A DNA stretch of 64,000 nt from contig JAWKZN010000001.1 in NCBI GenBank assembly GCA_041395945.1, forward strand, positions 2,480,001-2,544,000, in the 5' to 3' direction. This stretch comes from Pseudomonadales bacterium (GTDB lineage: Bacteria > Pseudomonadota > Gammaproteobacteria > Pseudomonadales > Azotimanducaceae). The notes under the pieces were generated by a model. The model made no database searches, had not been told where the DNA came from, and was given only the letters and a program-made list of their open reading frames with translations. The translations under genes were made by a program, and so were the position numbers. How positions within the stretch are numbered: the stretch's first letter is position 1; each line of letters opens with the position of its first letter. This document shows positions 28,088-37,600 of this stretch, in pieces.

Positions 28088-28111
28088 GGAATTTTCGCAG
28101 CCGAAAATTCC
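28088..28111. repeat. Perfect 10-bp inverted repeat
   Basis: GGAATTTTCG, four bases, CGAAAATTCC. It lies about 55 bp upstream of the H-NS-like gene and at the far end of the proposed oriT region. It may be an operator for that gene or part of oriT; there is no T tail for a terminator. Confidence 0.55.
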
Positions 28112-28164
28112 TCCACCAACACTGTCATTGCGATAGAAGCAATGGCACAAAAATGGAGGCGAAT

Positions 28165-28371
28165 ATGGAGCTCGAATTACACACTCTAAATGATGAGCAG
28201 CTACGGCAAATCATCACCGAAATCGAGGCGGAGTTATCTGTCCGCGATAAGAAGCGAAAGGCTGAAGCCGCAGCACAGATAAAAGCCATGGCTGAATCGG
28301 TGGGATTGAGCGTTTCGATCACGGAAAAAGGCCGGAGGAAGCGCGGCCGGCCACAAAAAACGCAGGAGTAA
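28165..28371 (+). CDS. Small H-NS-like nucleoid protein
   Basis: 68 residues. The ATG at 28165 has a GGAGG site six bases upstream, which decides it over the ATG at 28153. A helical, charged N-terminal part suited to dimerisation is followed by a basic tail with an AT-hook-like RRKRGRPQK motif. Island-borne H-NS-like proteins silence foreign DNA or hide the host's fitness cost. Full H-NS DNA-binding domains are longer, so this is a reduced form; assignment moderate. Confidence 0.55.
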   Translation: MELELHTLNDEQLRQIITEIEAELSVRDKKRKAEAAAQIKAMAESVGLSVSITEKGRRKRGRPQKTQE

Positions 28372-28380
28372 ACTCCTACA

Positions 28381-28854
28381 TTACTGGCGCCGCTGCGGAC
28401 GGCGGGTTAACTGCCTCCCCGCGGCGCGCGCTTCTTTCTTTTCTTTGCGCGCGAGGAGCCGCGCCATAGCAACATCCCGGCCGTAGAGATAAGCGATTTC
28501 CGATGGAAAACGGCCCTCATGATCGCGAACACAAAATGACAGATTCTCTTCGGCTCTGAGCAAAGCCCGTATCGCACCACGGGAGGCGATAGAAGCTGCC
28601 AGGTGCAGCGCTGTGGCGCCCGTATCCGGCATGGCGTAGTCGAGCGGCGCGCCACTCGCGATCGCTTGTTCTACATCGGCGCTATCTCCATTTAGCACCG
28701 CATCAAGAAGCTGCTCTCCGGCGATATCTAGATCGTCTCCGGATAGTGCTTTTCCGGTAACGAGCTGACCGAGCGTGCCGGGTCTATGAATGATGCCGAG
28801 CTCTTCGGCTTCGGTTTTGGCATCAGTCTTCGGTAGTTTCTTTTTTGTACTCAT
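28381..28854 (-). CDS. Ankyrin-repeat protein 1
   Basis: 157 residues. Two to three ankyrin-like repeats at about 50-140 (LLDAVLNGDSADVEQAIASGAPLDY; TGATALHLAASIASRGAIRALL; FPSEIAYLYGRDVAMARLL), a charged N-terminal tail and a basic C-terminus. A paralogue at 40768-41136 shares the end (RDHxGRxPSEVAY-YGRDxAMARLLA). The start overlaps the stop of the upstream 277-aa gene (ATGA), so they form an operon. Ankyrins mediate protein contacts; partner unknown. Confidence 0.7.
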   Translation of the reverse strand: MSTKKKLPKTDAKTEAEELGIIHRPGTLGQLVTGKALSGDDLDIAGEQLLDAVLNGDSADVEQAIASGAPLDYAMPDTGATALHLAASIASRGAIRALLRAEENLSFCVRDHEGRFPSEIAYLYGRDVAMARLLARKEKKEARAAGRQLTRRPQRRQ

Positions 28855-29678
28855 TTCGCCGTGCTCGTCGAGTCTGTGTCTGCTCTGATAAAAGCGAGCG
28901 TGTTATTTTGAAGCTCTGCTCCAATTCGCGGCAAAAATTCTTTCGGCGTACCGTCGTCTGCGCCCAGCTCGAACACATAGTCATGCCGCATGAGTACGAG
29001 CTGTCTGATAGTGTCTCCGCCATCATCATCGGCATCCGAAGCAACTGACATATATATGTGGTTCTGTCCGTACGGCTCCAGCTTCATGAATGCGAGCAGC
29101 ATGTCCTCAGGCGAAACAATCGCCCAGCCAAAACTGCGGAGTTTCTTAGATACGCGGGCCGGCGTGTTCGCATCCAATACGTCCATGGTCTCGGCGACCT
29201 CGACGACCCCTTGGTCTGATGGACGGGAGAGCTGGAGCGTAACATTCGCGTTCATAGCTTCGTAGGCTGTACGGTAAGTACCAGCTAATCCCGCCGATGG
29301 TGGCTCCACCTTCCGGCCAGAGGCATGGTCATGGCGCAAATAGAGCATCAATCTCACCGGCGCCTGGACCTCGGCGCGATGCTTTCTCTCCATCTCTTTC
29401 TTAGAGAGCAGGCCAAGCTCTTCATGAGTGGTGAACGCGACAATGGCTTCCAGGCGCTGGGCGCTAGGAACCGGCATTTTTCGTCCGCCGCCTTTGGTGT
29501 TTACGCCCTCAACGAACTGGCGCATTCGCTCTGACGGGACCTCAACTTCTGTGTATTCCGCGATGGCCTCGGCAACGCTCGCCCATGAGTAGTCCCGCCC
29601 GTGCTCCGTCAGGCCATAGGCCTTATAGGCGCGCAAGGCATCACGCAATTGATCGAGCTGCCAATCCGTAAGGTTCAT
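28851..29678 (-). CDS. Conserved hypothetical protein of the mobilizable element
   Basis: 275 residues from ATG 29678; a TTG six codons upstream is the alternative. I do not recognise a family. The N-terminal about 75 residues are helical (WQLDQLRDALRAYKAYGL...SWASVAEAIAEYTEVEVPSERMRQFVEG) and look like a DNA-binding helical domain; the C-terminal part is a mixed alpha/beta fold with an acidic DADDDGGD loop. It is divergent from the coupling-protein gene and coupled to ankyrin gene 1 by a 4-bp overlap. Confidence 0.5.
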   Translation of the reverse strand: MNLTDWQLDQLRDALRAYKAYGLTEHGRDYSWASVAEAIAEYTEVEVPSERMRQFVEGVNTKGGGRKMPVPSAQRLEAIVAFTTHEELGLLSKKEMERKHRAEVQAPVRLMLYLRHDHASGRKVEPPSAGLAGTYRTAYEAMNANVTLQLSRPSDQGVVEVAETMDVLDANTPARVSKKLRSFGWAIVSPEDMLLAFMKLEPYGQNHIYMSVASDADDDGGDTIRQLVLMRHDYVFELGADDGTPKEFLPRIGAELQNNTLAFIRADTDSTSTAK

Positions 29679-29780
29679 AGGGCCATTCTTATACAAGACC
29701 CCGTGCGAGGACAGCGCGAGGAACTGCTCTCAGAGCTCATGTCAGCTTGCTAAGTACAAAGGCAAGAACAGGACACACCT

Positions 29781-31421
29781 ATGAGCTGGTTCATACGCAG
29801 GCGCTCCCCGCTGGAGCGACTCGCCCTCGGCGGACGCAATCAGGCTGAAACGGAGGCTCTCAGCGCCGCCCTGCCACGCGGGGTGACCGGCCGCAGCGAG
29901 CGCGATCAACGCCTACCCCAAGCACAGTGGGCCGATCCGGAAAAGCTCGCACAGGATGCGCGGTTTCAGTTCACGCCAGAGGCGCCCTTTTTGGGGGTGA
30001 CCGGGGCGCAGATCGCATCCCTGGATTCTACGACTGTCGATCCGCTCTATGCGGCCGGGGGACAGGCTATCGGGGTAAGAGATGACCGCCACATGGTGCT
30101 ATGCGCCGGCTCCCGCGCGGGAAAGGGGCGCAGCGTCCTGATTCCGACCCTGCTCACCTACCGGGGATCGGTCCTCACGCTCGACCCCAAAGGCGAGCTT
30201 GCCAATATCACAGCGGCAAGAAGAACCACGATGGGACAGGACGTGTGCGTGCTCGACCCGTTTGGCGTGACAGCAGCAAGACTGCGGCCTCTTCGCACAG
30301 GGTTCAACCCAATGGCGGGATTGTCGATCAACAGCGAAAGCCTGGTCGTCGATGCCGGGCTGATCGCCGATGCGCTGGTCACGACAGGTGAAGGAAAAGA
30401 TCCGCACTGGGATGACAGCGCGCGCAACTTCATAGAAGGCCTCGTGCTCCACGTCGCGACCGATCCGCGTTACCTGCAGCGGCGCTCCCTTGTGAGCGTG
30501 CGCGATCTGCTCGACCACGCGCTTGATCCGCTGGACGAGCAGGCCGGAAACGACGACGCGCCGCTGCGCGTCGAGACCGAGCTCCGGGAAAACGCCGAGC
30601 GCCTGCTAGCCAGTGCGCGGGCACTTGACCGAGAAATCGGGGCCGCCCTGGAAGCCACGGCATCGGACTTCTACGAGAAATGGCCGGGCGAGCGCGCAGG
30701 TGTGCTTTCAACCGCGCGGCGCCAGACGCGTTTTCTGTCCTACCCGGAGCTGCGCTCTTCCCTAGCTAGCGACGGTCTTGATCTTCGAAAGCTTAAGACT
30801 GCTCCGGCCGGGATGAGCGTCTATCTGTGTCTTCCGGCAGGGCGCATGGGGACCTGCAACAAATGGTTCCGCCTCTTCATCAACATGATGTTAGAGGCGA
30901 TGGAACGCGAGCCCATCAAGCCCGCGGTCCCGGTACTCACGATCCTGGAAGAGTTCCACGTGCTCGGGCACTTACAGCAGATCGAGGTCGCGAGCGGACT
31001 GATCGCTGGATTCGGGGTGAAGCTACTGATCGTCCTGCAGGACCTGACTCAGCTCAAACGCCACTACAAGGAAAGCTGGGAGACGTTCCTAGGTAATGCC
31101 GGTGTGCAGGTCTTCTTCGGGAATGTGGACCTGACAACGCTTGATTACATCCGTCAGCGCTGCGGACAAACCTCGCTGATCGTTGAGCGCGGGAACGAGG
31201 TCAGCATCGATCAGCGTGTCCAGGGCGGATCGCGAGGGGCGAGCTGGTCTGTCGAGGTGCGCGACCTGCTCACCGCTGACGAGGCTGCACGGCTGTTTGC
31301 CCGCGAGGACCCGCAACAACGCGCCCTGCTGCTTTGCGCCGGGCGGCCCCCAGCGGTGATCCAGCGCGTCAAGTACGACCGGTACGAGCGCTTTGAGGGG
31401 CTCTACGAGCCAGAAGAGTAA
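29781..31421 (+). CDS. TraG/VirD4-type coupling ATPase without an N-terminal membrane anchor
   Basis: 546 residues. Walker A is GSRAGKGRS (near residue 110), followed by VLTLDPKGELA; Walker B is PVLTILEEFHVLG; a later LKRHYKESWETFLGNAG and the GQTS region match TraD/VirD4 ATPases. These hexamers deliver relaxase-bound DNA to a secretion channel. The usual two N-terminal membrane helices (about 70 residues) are absent: the protein starts MSWFIRRRSPLERLALGG and no hydrophobic stretch precedes Walker A. The next gene encodes a two-helix membrane protein that might supply the anchor. AGGA ribosome site. Confidence 0.85.
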   Translation: MSWFIRRRSPLERLALGGRNQAETEALSAALPRGVTGRSERDQRLPQAQWADPEKLAQDARFQFTPEAPFLGVTGAQIASLDSTTVDPLYAAGGQAIGVRDDRHMVLCAGSRAGKGRSVLIPTLLTYRGSVLTLDPKGELANITAARRTTMGQDVCVLDPFGVTAARLRPLRTGFNPMAGLSINSESLVVDAGLIADALVTTGEGKDPHWDDSARNFIEGLVLHVATDPRYLQRRSLVSVRDLLDHALDPLDEQAGNDDAPLRVETELRENAERLLASARALDREIGAALEATASDFYEKWPGERAGVLSTARRQTRFLSYPELRSSLASDGLDLRKLKTAPAGMSVYLCLPAGRMGTCNKWFRLFINMMLEAMEREPIKPAVPVLTILEEFHVLGHLQQIEVASGLIAGFGVKLLIVLQDLTQLKRHYKESWETFLGNAGVQVFFGNVDLTTLDYIRQRCGQTSLIVERGNEVSIDQRVQGGSRGASWSVEVRDLLTADEAARLFAREDPQQRALLLCAGRPPAVIQRVKYDRYERFEGLYEPEE

Positions 31422-31436
31422 GAGGAGGAATAGGCA

Positions 31437-32027
31437 ATGGAACAGACAAAACGATACGTATCGCCGCTGGCGAGCTGGCCACATACACGGCTCATCCCGA
31501 AGGAGGCAGCATTCCGGGTTTGGGGGCTCTATACGCCGCCGCTGCTGGCCATGGTGCTTCCCGTCTTCGTGGGAACCATCTGGTTTTTCCTATTGGCAGC
31601 GATCTATCCGCCGGAGGGGAGTTCGGAATGGGCATATCTGTATGCCTACATCACCCCGGCTTTCGTCGCGGGGGCAATGGTCCCGGTGATTCAGGGCCTG
31701 ACCGGGTCCTGGGTCAATGTGAAATTCACACCGGACGCTGTGCGCGTGTGCTTCCAGGACTACGCCCGCAGCGTGGGGATCACCTTCCGGCGAGAGGAGC
31801 ACGAGGAAGCCATCAAGGAAGCCCAGCGAGAATTAGACACAGGGCGCAGGCAACCGCAGATATTTCGCAACGCGGTGCAGGTGGTGATGCGGTACGGAGA
31901 GCAGCGCGTCGTGATTGCCTCCTTCCCCAATACCGAGATTGCCAAAGCCGACGCACTGGTGCTCCGGCTCCAGTTCGTACACGAAAACATCGACGAGATG
32001 CTGCGCAGCGCGCTCATCGAGGAATAG
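31437..32027 (+). CDS. Membrane protein with two transmembrane helices, coupling-protein partner candidate
   Basis: 196 residues; strong GAGGAGG ribosome site. Two hydrophobic helices at about 30-55 (LYTPPLLAMVLPVFVGTIWFFLLAAIY) and 66-87 (YAYITPAFVAGAMVPVIQGL), then a soluble alpha/beta tail of about 110 residues. It lies 15 bp after the TraG-like gene and 23 bp before the AAA gene, so it belongs to the transfer operon. I do not recognise the family. The topology (two helices, cytoplasmic tail) is that missing from the neighbouring coupling ATPase. Confidence 0.6.
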   Translation: MEQTKRYVSPLASWPHTRLIPKEAAFRVWGLYTPPLLAMVLPVFVGTIWFFLLAAIYPPEGSSEWAYLYAYITPAFVAGAMVPVIQGLTGSWVNVKFTPDAVRVCFQDYARSVGITFRREEHEEAIKEAQRELDTGRRQPQIFRNAVQVVMRYGEQRVVIASFPNTEIAKADALVLRLQFVHENIDEMLRSALIEE

Positions 32028-32050
32028 CCGTACAGGAGGTTAAAGAGTAA

Positions 32051-33115
32051 ATGAGCAAGAAAGACGACAGACGTGCACGCGAAGCGAGAGCGCTCTACGA
32101 CGCCATGGCACGCTACGGGCTCGCAGGGACCGGACCGCCGCGCGAGAAAGCAGCCGCGATCCGGCCCATGGAGGAGCTTTTGCACATCAAGGAGCTGGTA
32201 AAACTGCCGCAGCCACAAAGACCAGCAGCAAAGAAACATCCGGCCGCGCCGCAAGCGCAAACGAGACGCACAGCGAAGTCGAACACACCGCCCGGTGATG
32301 CGCTCGCAGAGCTGAACGCAATGATCGGGCTTGCCGCCGTCAAAGAGCGCGTACATCTCAAAGCCGCACAGGTGGAGAACATCCAGGCTAGAAAGGCGCA
32401 TGGATTGCCGGTGCCGGTGAGCTCACACCATATGGTGTTCACAGGCAATCCCGGAACCGGGAAGACGACGGTGGCCCGGATCGTGGCACGGATCTTTGCC
32501 GAGCTGGGACTCCTCGAAAAAGGCCATCTCGTGGAAACCGACCGCGCCGGGCTCGTCGCGCCTTATGTCGGGCAGACGGAGGAGAAGGTGTGCAAGGTAT
32601 TGGCCAAAGCGCGCGGCGGAGTCCTTTTCATTGATGAAGCCTACGCGCTCGCCAAAGGTCATGGCGGAGAGAGCGACTTCGGGCAGGACGCTATCAACAC
32701 AATCCTCAAAGCGATGGAGGATCAACGGGACCGCCTTGTTGTAATTTTTGCTGGCTACGGCGATGAGATGGAAGCGTTCCTCGATAGTAATCCGGGGCTG
32801 CGCTCGCGCTGCCAGACCTTCATCGCGTTCCCGGATTACTACCCGATAGAACTCGGATTGATCTTCGAGAAGCTATGCAAGGAGAACGAATTCATATGCA
32901 CGCCTGACGTGACCGCGAAAGTACTCACGCTCTTCAAGGCCATGCATGCCCAGCGGGGAAAGGGATTCGGAAATGGCCGTGCTGCGAGGACCGTGTTTGA
33001 GACCGCGTGGGCCCGGCAGGCGCTCAGGCTCAGCGGAAGCCGTCACAGCGCGGACGTCCTGAAGCGTCTTGAGGCGCAGGACATCCCGGAACTTAGCGAA
33101 GTGGCGGGCGCCTAG
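32051..33115 (+). CDS. CbbX/SpoVK-like AAA ATPase
   Basis: 354 residues; AGGAGG ribosome site. An N-terminal charged, Ala/Pro/Lys-rich region (about 1-90) is followed by an AAA module: Walker A GNPGTGKTTVARIVA, Walker B GGVLFIDEAYALA, sensor 1 VVIFAGYGDEM and the arginine-finger region NPGLRSRCQ. CbbX-type ATPases remodel proteins, and similar ones sit in type VII secretion and sporulation loci. Here it ends the coupling-protein operon, so it may remodel the relaxosome or transfer machinery (inference). Confidence 0.8.
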   Translation: MSKKDDRRAREARALYDAMARYGLAGTGPPREKAAAIRPMEELLHIKELVKLPQPQRPAAKKHPAAPQAQTRRTAKSNTPPGDALAELNAMIGLAAVKERVHLKAAQVENIQARKAHGLPVPVSSHHMVFTGNPGTGKTTVARIVARIFAELGLLEKGHLVETDRAGLVAPYVGQTEEKVCKVLAKARGGVLFIDEAYALAKGHGGESDFGQDAINTILKAMEDQRDRLVVIFAGYGDEMEAFLDSNPGLRSRCQTFIAFPDYYPIELGLIFEKLCKENEFICTPDVTAKVLTLFKAMHAQRGKGFGNGRAARTVFETAWARQALRLSGSRHSADVLKRLEAQDIPELSEVAGA

Positions 33116-33141
33116 TGGCACCCGCCTTGCCTTCCCCGAAA

Positions 33142-33165
33142 AGCGGGAGCCGCTAAGCTCCCGTT
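33142..33165. terminator. Hairpin between convergent genes
   Basis: Stem AGCGGGAGC / GCTCCCGTT with a 6-nt loop, located between the AAA ATPase stop and the 3' end of the convergent 72-aa gene. The T tail is weak, so this is a tentative bidirectional terminator. Confidence 0.4.
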
Positions 33166-33371
33166 CCCTCTTCGGTTTTGGCGTCTTCGTCCTTGGCCCG
33201 TGGGGGCAGCAGGACGAGCTCGCCATTGACCGGCACTGCCTCGAGTCTGACCTGAAACCCGCCTTTCTTGTTGGGCCAGGCGGCTCCGACTCGCGTCCAG
33301 AAAGTTTTGTCGCCGTTCTCGGTGACGTGGTAGGCGATCAGGGCCGGTGCGTTTTCAGTTGATGTGCTCAT
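33153..33371 (-). CDS. Small conserved element protein (72 aa)
   Basis: 72 residues from ATG 33371 with an AGGAG ribosome site; a longer frame starts 13 codons upstream without one. The sequence (YHVTENGDKTFWTRVGAAWPNKKGGFQVRLEAVPVNGELVLLPP) is a compact beta-rich domain that I recall as a common small plasmid/ICE protein of unknown function. It is convergent to the AAA ATPase gene and its stop lies in the loop of the terminator-like hairpin. Confidence 0.65.
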   Translation of the reverse strand: MSTSTENAPALIAYHVTENGDKTFWTRVGAAWPNKKGGFQVRLEAVPVNGELVLLPPRAKDEDAKTEEGTGA

Positions 33372-33581
33372 TTTAGTTCTCCTTTGCTCTATGGGTTGAT
33401 GTGCGAACACGGCCCCTATTCAGCAGGTGGCATCAGGCCAGGGCGCAAGGACGCTACCAAGCGAATGGAGCGGGCAGCGAAGCAACACGGGAGCGATCAG
33501 TGGCGCCGCGAAAGCGGATTGCCTTGCGTCGTGGACGGCGCCGGCTAAGGGTCTGCCGGGTATCGCTTCGCACGAAATCCC
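33372..33581. other. Non-coding leader region
   Basis: About 210 bp upstream of the 72-aa gene, GC-rich, with an ACACGG motif like those in the leaders at 39.4 and 40.6 kb. No other gene is supported. Confidence 0.3.
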
Positions 33582-33743
33582 ATGAACAAAGACGGAAGAA
33601 CAAAGAGCACGGGAGAGAACGCTGATTCCGTCCCGATCCAAACAACGGAAACCGAAAGTGAGAATGCCGGCTCGCGAATAAATCCACCAAAGGCCCCGCG
33701 AGGAATGTGCGAGGAGACTCACGGGCCTATGCAGGTCAAATGA
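33582..33743 (+). CDS. Possible 53-aa hydrophilic protein
   Basis: An ATG-to-TGA frame of 53 residues, polar and low in hydrophobics (MNKDGRTKSTGENADSV...). No clear ribosome site and no recognised family. It precedes two small genes that do have good ribosome sites. Reported only as a weak candidate. Confidence 0.22.
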   Translation: MNKDGRTKSTGENADSVPIQTTETESENAGSRINPPKAPRGMCEETHGPMQVK

Positions 33744-33773
33744 GCATGCCCAAACGAACAACGGAGTCCCAAG

Positions 33774-33971
33774 ATGACGAAACCGGAAGAGGAGCGGCGC
33801 GCGGCCCTGATAAGGGCTGAGGCGCGGGCACTGGGGATGAGCCCCCGAGAGCTGGCGCTAGGGATCGCGAAAGCAACCGCCGCCGAGGATGGCGTCGAAG
33901 CCGCGATGCCCTGGATGCGGATTGCGCTGGATGAGGCGCGCCGGGAACAGGAGCTGAACAATGAAGAATGA
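33774..33971 (+). CDS. Small helical protein (65 aa)
   Basis: 65 residues; GGAG seven bases before the ATG. Highly charged and helical (EEERRAALIRAEARALGMSPRELALGIAKATAAEDG). Not recognised. It overlaps the next gene by 11 bp, so the two are coupled. Probably an accessory protein of the element. Confidence 0.5.
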   Translation: MTKPEEERRAALIRAEARALGMSPRELALGIAKATAAEDGVEAAMPWMRIALDEARREQELNNEE

Positions 33972-34224
33972 GCACCAGATCAAGGAGCCCCGATTCATCA
34001 CGGTGCGCTATGAGGTCTTTCTGGCAGCGGAGGGCCTCAAGGCTGAGTCTGCGGCCTTAGGCGTACCGGAATTCAACATCGCGGAACGCGAGCGGGAAGC
34101 TGCGCTCACTGCGGGAAACAGGACAACTGCAGCGTTCTGGTGTGAGGTCTGGCAGTACTGGATGCAGCGGGAGTGCTTGCCTAAGGGAACTGTCGTCGTG
34201 ATCGGTACGTTATCAAAGGGTTAA
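33961..34224 (+). CDS. Small hypothetical protein (87 aa)
   Basis: 87 residues with an AGGAG site seven bases before the ATG, overlapping the preceding 65-aa gene by 11 bp. Mixed composition with a Trp-rich C-terminal part (AAFWCEVWQYWMQRE). Not recognised. Confidence 0.5.
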   Translation: MKNEHQIKEPRFITVRYEVFLAAEGLKAESAALGVPEFNIAEREREAALTAGNRTTAAFWCEVWQYWMQRECLPKGTVVVIGTLSKG

Positions 34225-34316
34225 ATGGTCCGCTCCCGTTTTTCCTTGTTCTTAACCATTGCTGCTGTATTCTGGAAGGAGAGTTGATTCACAACAAAAA
34301 CAACAGGTTGACATGG

Positions 34317-34595
34317 ATGTCCTTACCTAGAGCCCTATTCATTGTCGCAAGTCTGGCGTTGTCACTGTGCGGCGTGATTCCAGCGTATGCGCAAGACGAC
34401 GGCCACTACACGATTACGTCTGTTCTGTGCCAGAAAGGCGCTGGTGAAGAGCGTTGGGTGAGGCTCGATGAAGGGACGACGGAATCGAACGCATGCACCG
34501 ATGAAGAGCAAATCGCGGTGCGCGCCATCGATCTAAACATGCAGCCCGGCGACCCGCCCGTCGAAGACGTGCCGATACAGGAACCACAACAGTAA
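34317..34595 (+). CDS. Small secreted protein with signal peptide
   Basis: 92 residues from ATG 34317. A classical signal peptide (PRALFIVASLALSLCGVIPAYAQ, cut after AYA) precedes a mature part of about 65 residues with two Cys (VLCQKG, NACTDEE), which may form a disulfide, and an acidic Pro-rich tail. A TTG at 34284 with AAGGAG directly before it is the alternative start. It lies upstream of the large LamG gene, which also has an export signal, so the pair may act at the cell surface together (inference). Confidence 0.55.
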   Translation: MSLPRALFIVASLALSLCGVIPAYAQDDGHYTITSVLCQKGAGEERWVRLDEGTTESNACTDEEQIAVRAIDLNMQPGDPPVEDVPIQEPQQ

Positions 34596-34699
34596 GGGAG
34601 GCGGCAGTAGGACAGGTTCGAAATCTACTATTCCTTCTATTCGCTATCGCGCTGCTGATCCCTGCCAGCGCGCGAGCACAATGCTCGAACCCCGCCGGT

Positions 34700-37600
34700 G
34701 TGCAACGCCAGCTCATTATTAACGAGACCTACAACATTCCCCAGTATTGCGATGGGTCTAACTGGATCGCAACGGTACCGCCAACATCATCTATTCCTGG
34801 CCCTGGTCTTCCAAATGACACCTCGCTCGTCGGGCATTGGTCATTCGATGATGGAACAGGCACAACCGCGCTAGATAGCTCAGGTAATGAAAACCACATG
34901 GCCATTACTGCGTCGTCGCCATGGACGGTAGGTCCATTAGGCGGCGCCATCCGCTTTTCAAGCGGCGAAGGCGCAGAAGATACCAGCACTACGGATGTGC
35001 TTCGGATGACAGGGTCACAGTCTGTAGCCGCGTGGATCAAGATCGATGACTTTCCTCCTTCGTACGGAATGATCGCTTACATTCAGTCAACGACTTCGCA
35101 AGACTATCTGGAGTTAAGGGCAGCGGATGCTTCTCCCGATCATATTCGTTTCGGCGTTAACTCTGGTGGCAGTGGAACGAACGACCTTTACACGCTGTAT
35201 CAACCAGGGATTTGGTATCACGTTACTGCTGTATATGACGACGCGAGAAACACACGGGAAATCTATGTAAACGGGAAGCTTACGGCAGCGGGGACGGAGA
35301 ATTGTGGCAGTTGCGCCTGGTCAAATCCGGCCGGGAGAATGTCAACAGGGTTTCAGTCAGGGTTCGATTACACGCTTGATGATTTGCGCATTTATAACCG
35401 CGCTCTTTCACCAGCGGAGATCGCAGAATGCTGTTCCGAAACGGCCGGTGGCGGCGTTGTGACCGAAGGGTTGGTCGGGTGGTGGAAGCTCGACGAAGTG
35501 GACGGTACGGATGCGCTCGATTACGCGAGCGCCAATCATGGCACGATGATGAACGGCCTTGATGCCTCTACTAACTTCGTCGACGCCCGAATCGGGCCCG
35601 GCCTTTTCTATGCGGATAACAATGACTCTCTTCTTGTGCCGGATATGATTGGCTCCGCTCCGAATATAACTATTTCCCTCTGGGCACATAGCACTGGCTG
35701 GGCGACCAGCGGGTACAACAACATGCTTAACCAAGCCAAGGATTCGGGGAGCGATTCCGTTCTTGGCATCGTTTACAACCGATCGGCTGACCAAATCCAA
35801 TTTGAGATCCGAAATGCCTCCGACACGATCGTCCGCCCTAGCTATGATGCGCCTCCTACGAATCGTTGGCTTCACCTGGTGGGCGTTTATGATGGAAGCG
35901 ACGCGGTTTTGTATGTGAACGGGAAGGAGGTTGATCGCGTAGCACAAACCGGCAACATCTTCTCTTCGACAAACGTTATCGGGTTGGGACACAAATGGCG
36001 CAACGGCGTTTACCCGGCTGGCAGTCTCGGGTCCTACGGCTATTCAAATGGAACACTCGACGATGTGCGCATTTACGACCGCGCCCTGAGCGCCGGCGAG
36101 ATCGCGGAACTATATTCCGCGTGGGACGCGCATATCCGCTATAACGCCGATTACCGTGTGCCGGAGTATTTCGACGGCAATAACTGGCGTGCTATGGGCA
36201 AACGCAAACCTGACCCGAAAGGCTTGATCGGTCACTGGAAGCTTGATGAGGCGAGCGGCATCCTCGCGGATTCATCAGGCTATGGCAACAACGGCACGGC
36301 TTCCGGCGGCCCCGAATACGCCTCAAGCGGCGTTGTTGGCTACGGCATGGGCTTTGATGGTAGTGACGACGGTATCGATCTAGGTTCTCCATCCGCACTT
36401 GATTTCTCTGGCTCTAACGCCTTCACGTTGTCAGCATGGGCTTTTTCAAACGGCGTGGGTAGCAATATCCTCTTCGCACGAGGCGACTTCAACGCCGCTG
36501 CGAGTCAGGAGGTGTATCATCTCGGACGTTATCTTGGAAACGATAGGTGGCGCGCCCGAATCAGCAACGGTTCTGGTACGGTCCAGATTATTTCTCCCGC
36601 AGCTACGCTCGAAGAAAACGTTTGGCAACACATGGTGATGTCGTGGGATGGCGCCGACCTGCGTTTATACAAGGATGCTGTCGAAATCGGGAGTGTTAGC
36701 AATCCAGGGTTTCTACTCTGGGACGGCGGAGGTCGACCCACAGCGATTGGAGCGGAAACAGTTGGTGCACTGGAGCATAGTTGGAATGGGCGCATCGACG
36801 ATGTCCGCATCTATAACCGAGCCCTTTCCGCAGATGAAATCGAGACGCTGTACGAACAGAACATCAAATACACCCCGACCCTGACGGTGCGCGACTACAC
36901 TCTCGATGCGGGCCTGACGAAAGTCGAGGAAGTCGCGCTCTTCGGCAACTATGCTTTCGTCTCCGTCTACACGGACGAAACCATCCGCGCCATCGATATC
37001 AGCGACCCTGACAACATTTCTCTCATTGGCGGCACCTATATCACGGGCGCAAATCAAGTGCAGGGTATTTCCATCGACGGAGATAATCTATTTTTGTGCG
37101 AAGGCGCTCCAACGCAGAGAGTTCAAATCATTAATATCAGCGATCCAGCAAACATGAGCGTCGTCGGATCGATCGACACGGGAGTTCGCTGCAATGATAT
37201 TGCTGTCGTCGGAGAATATGCCTATCTCGCACGAGCGCTTGGCAACCCAGTATTGCATGTTTACGATGTCGGCAATCCGTCCTCGCCGTCTTTTGTAACA
37301 TCTGTGGCTATTCCGAACATGGGCAGCGGCATTGCGATTGCGCACCACAACGGTCACCTCTATATCCCACCCGATGGGGCGTCTGCATATTTAACCTCCT
37401 ACAGCATAAGCAACCCGGCGGCACCTGTTTTCACTGACCAACTGACGGCCGCTGATTTCTCGGTCCTTGCCATCACGCAAATGCGTGATCTCGCCTTTAA
37501 GGACAACTACCTTTTTGGCGCCGAAAAAGACGGCAACGGCGTTTTTGTTGTCGATATCTCCGATCCGGCGAATATGGAAGTCGTCGCCGAACTTCCTAAT

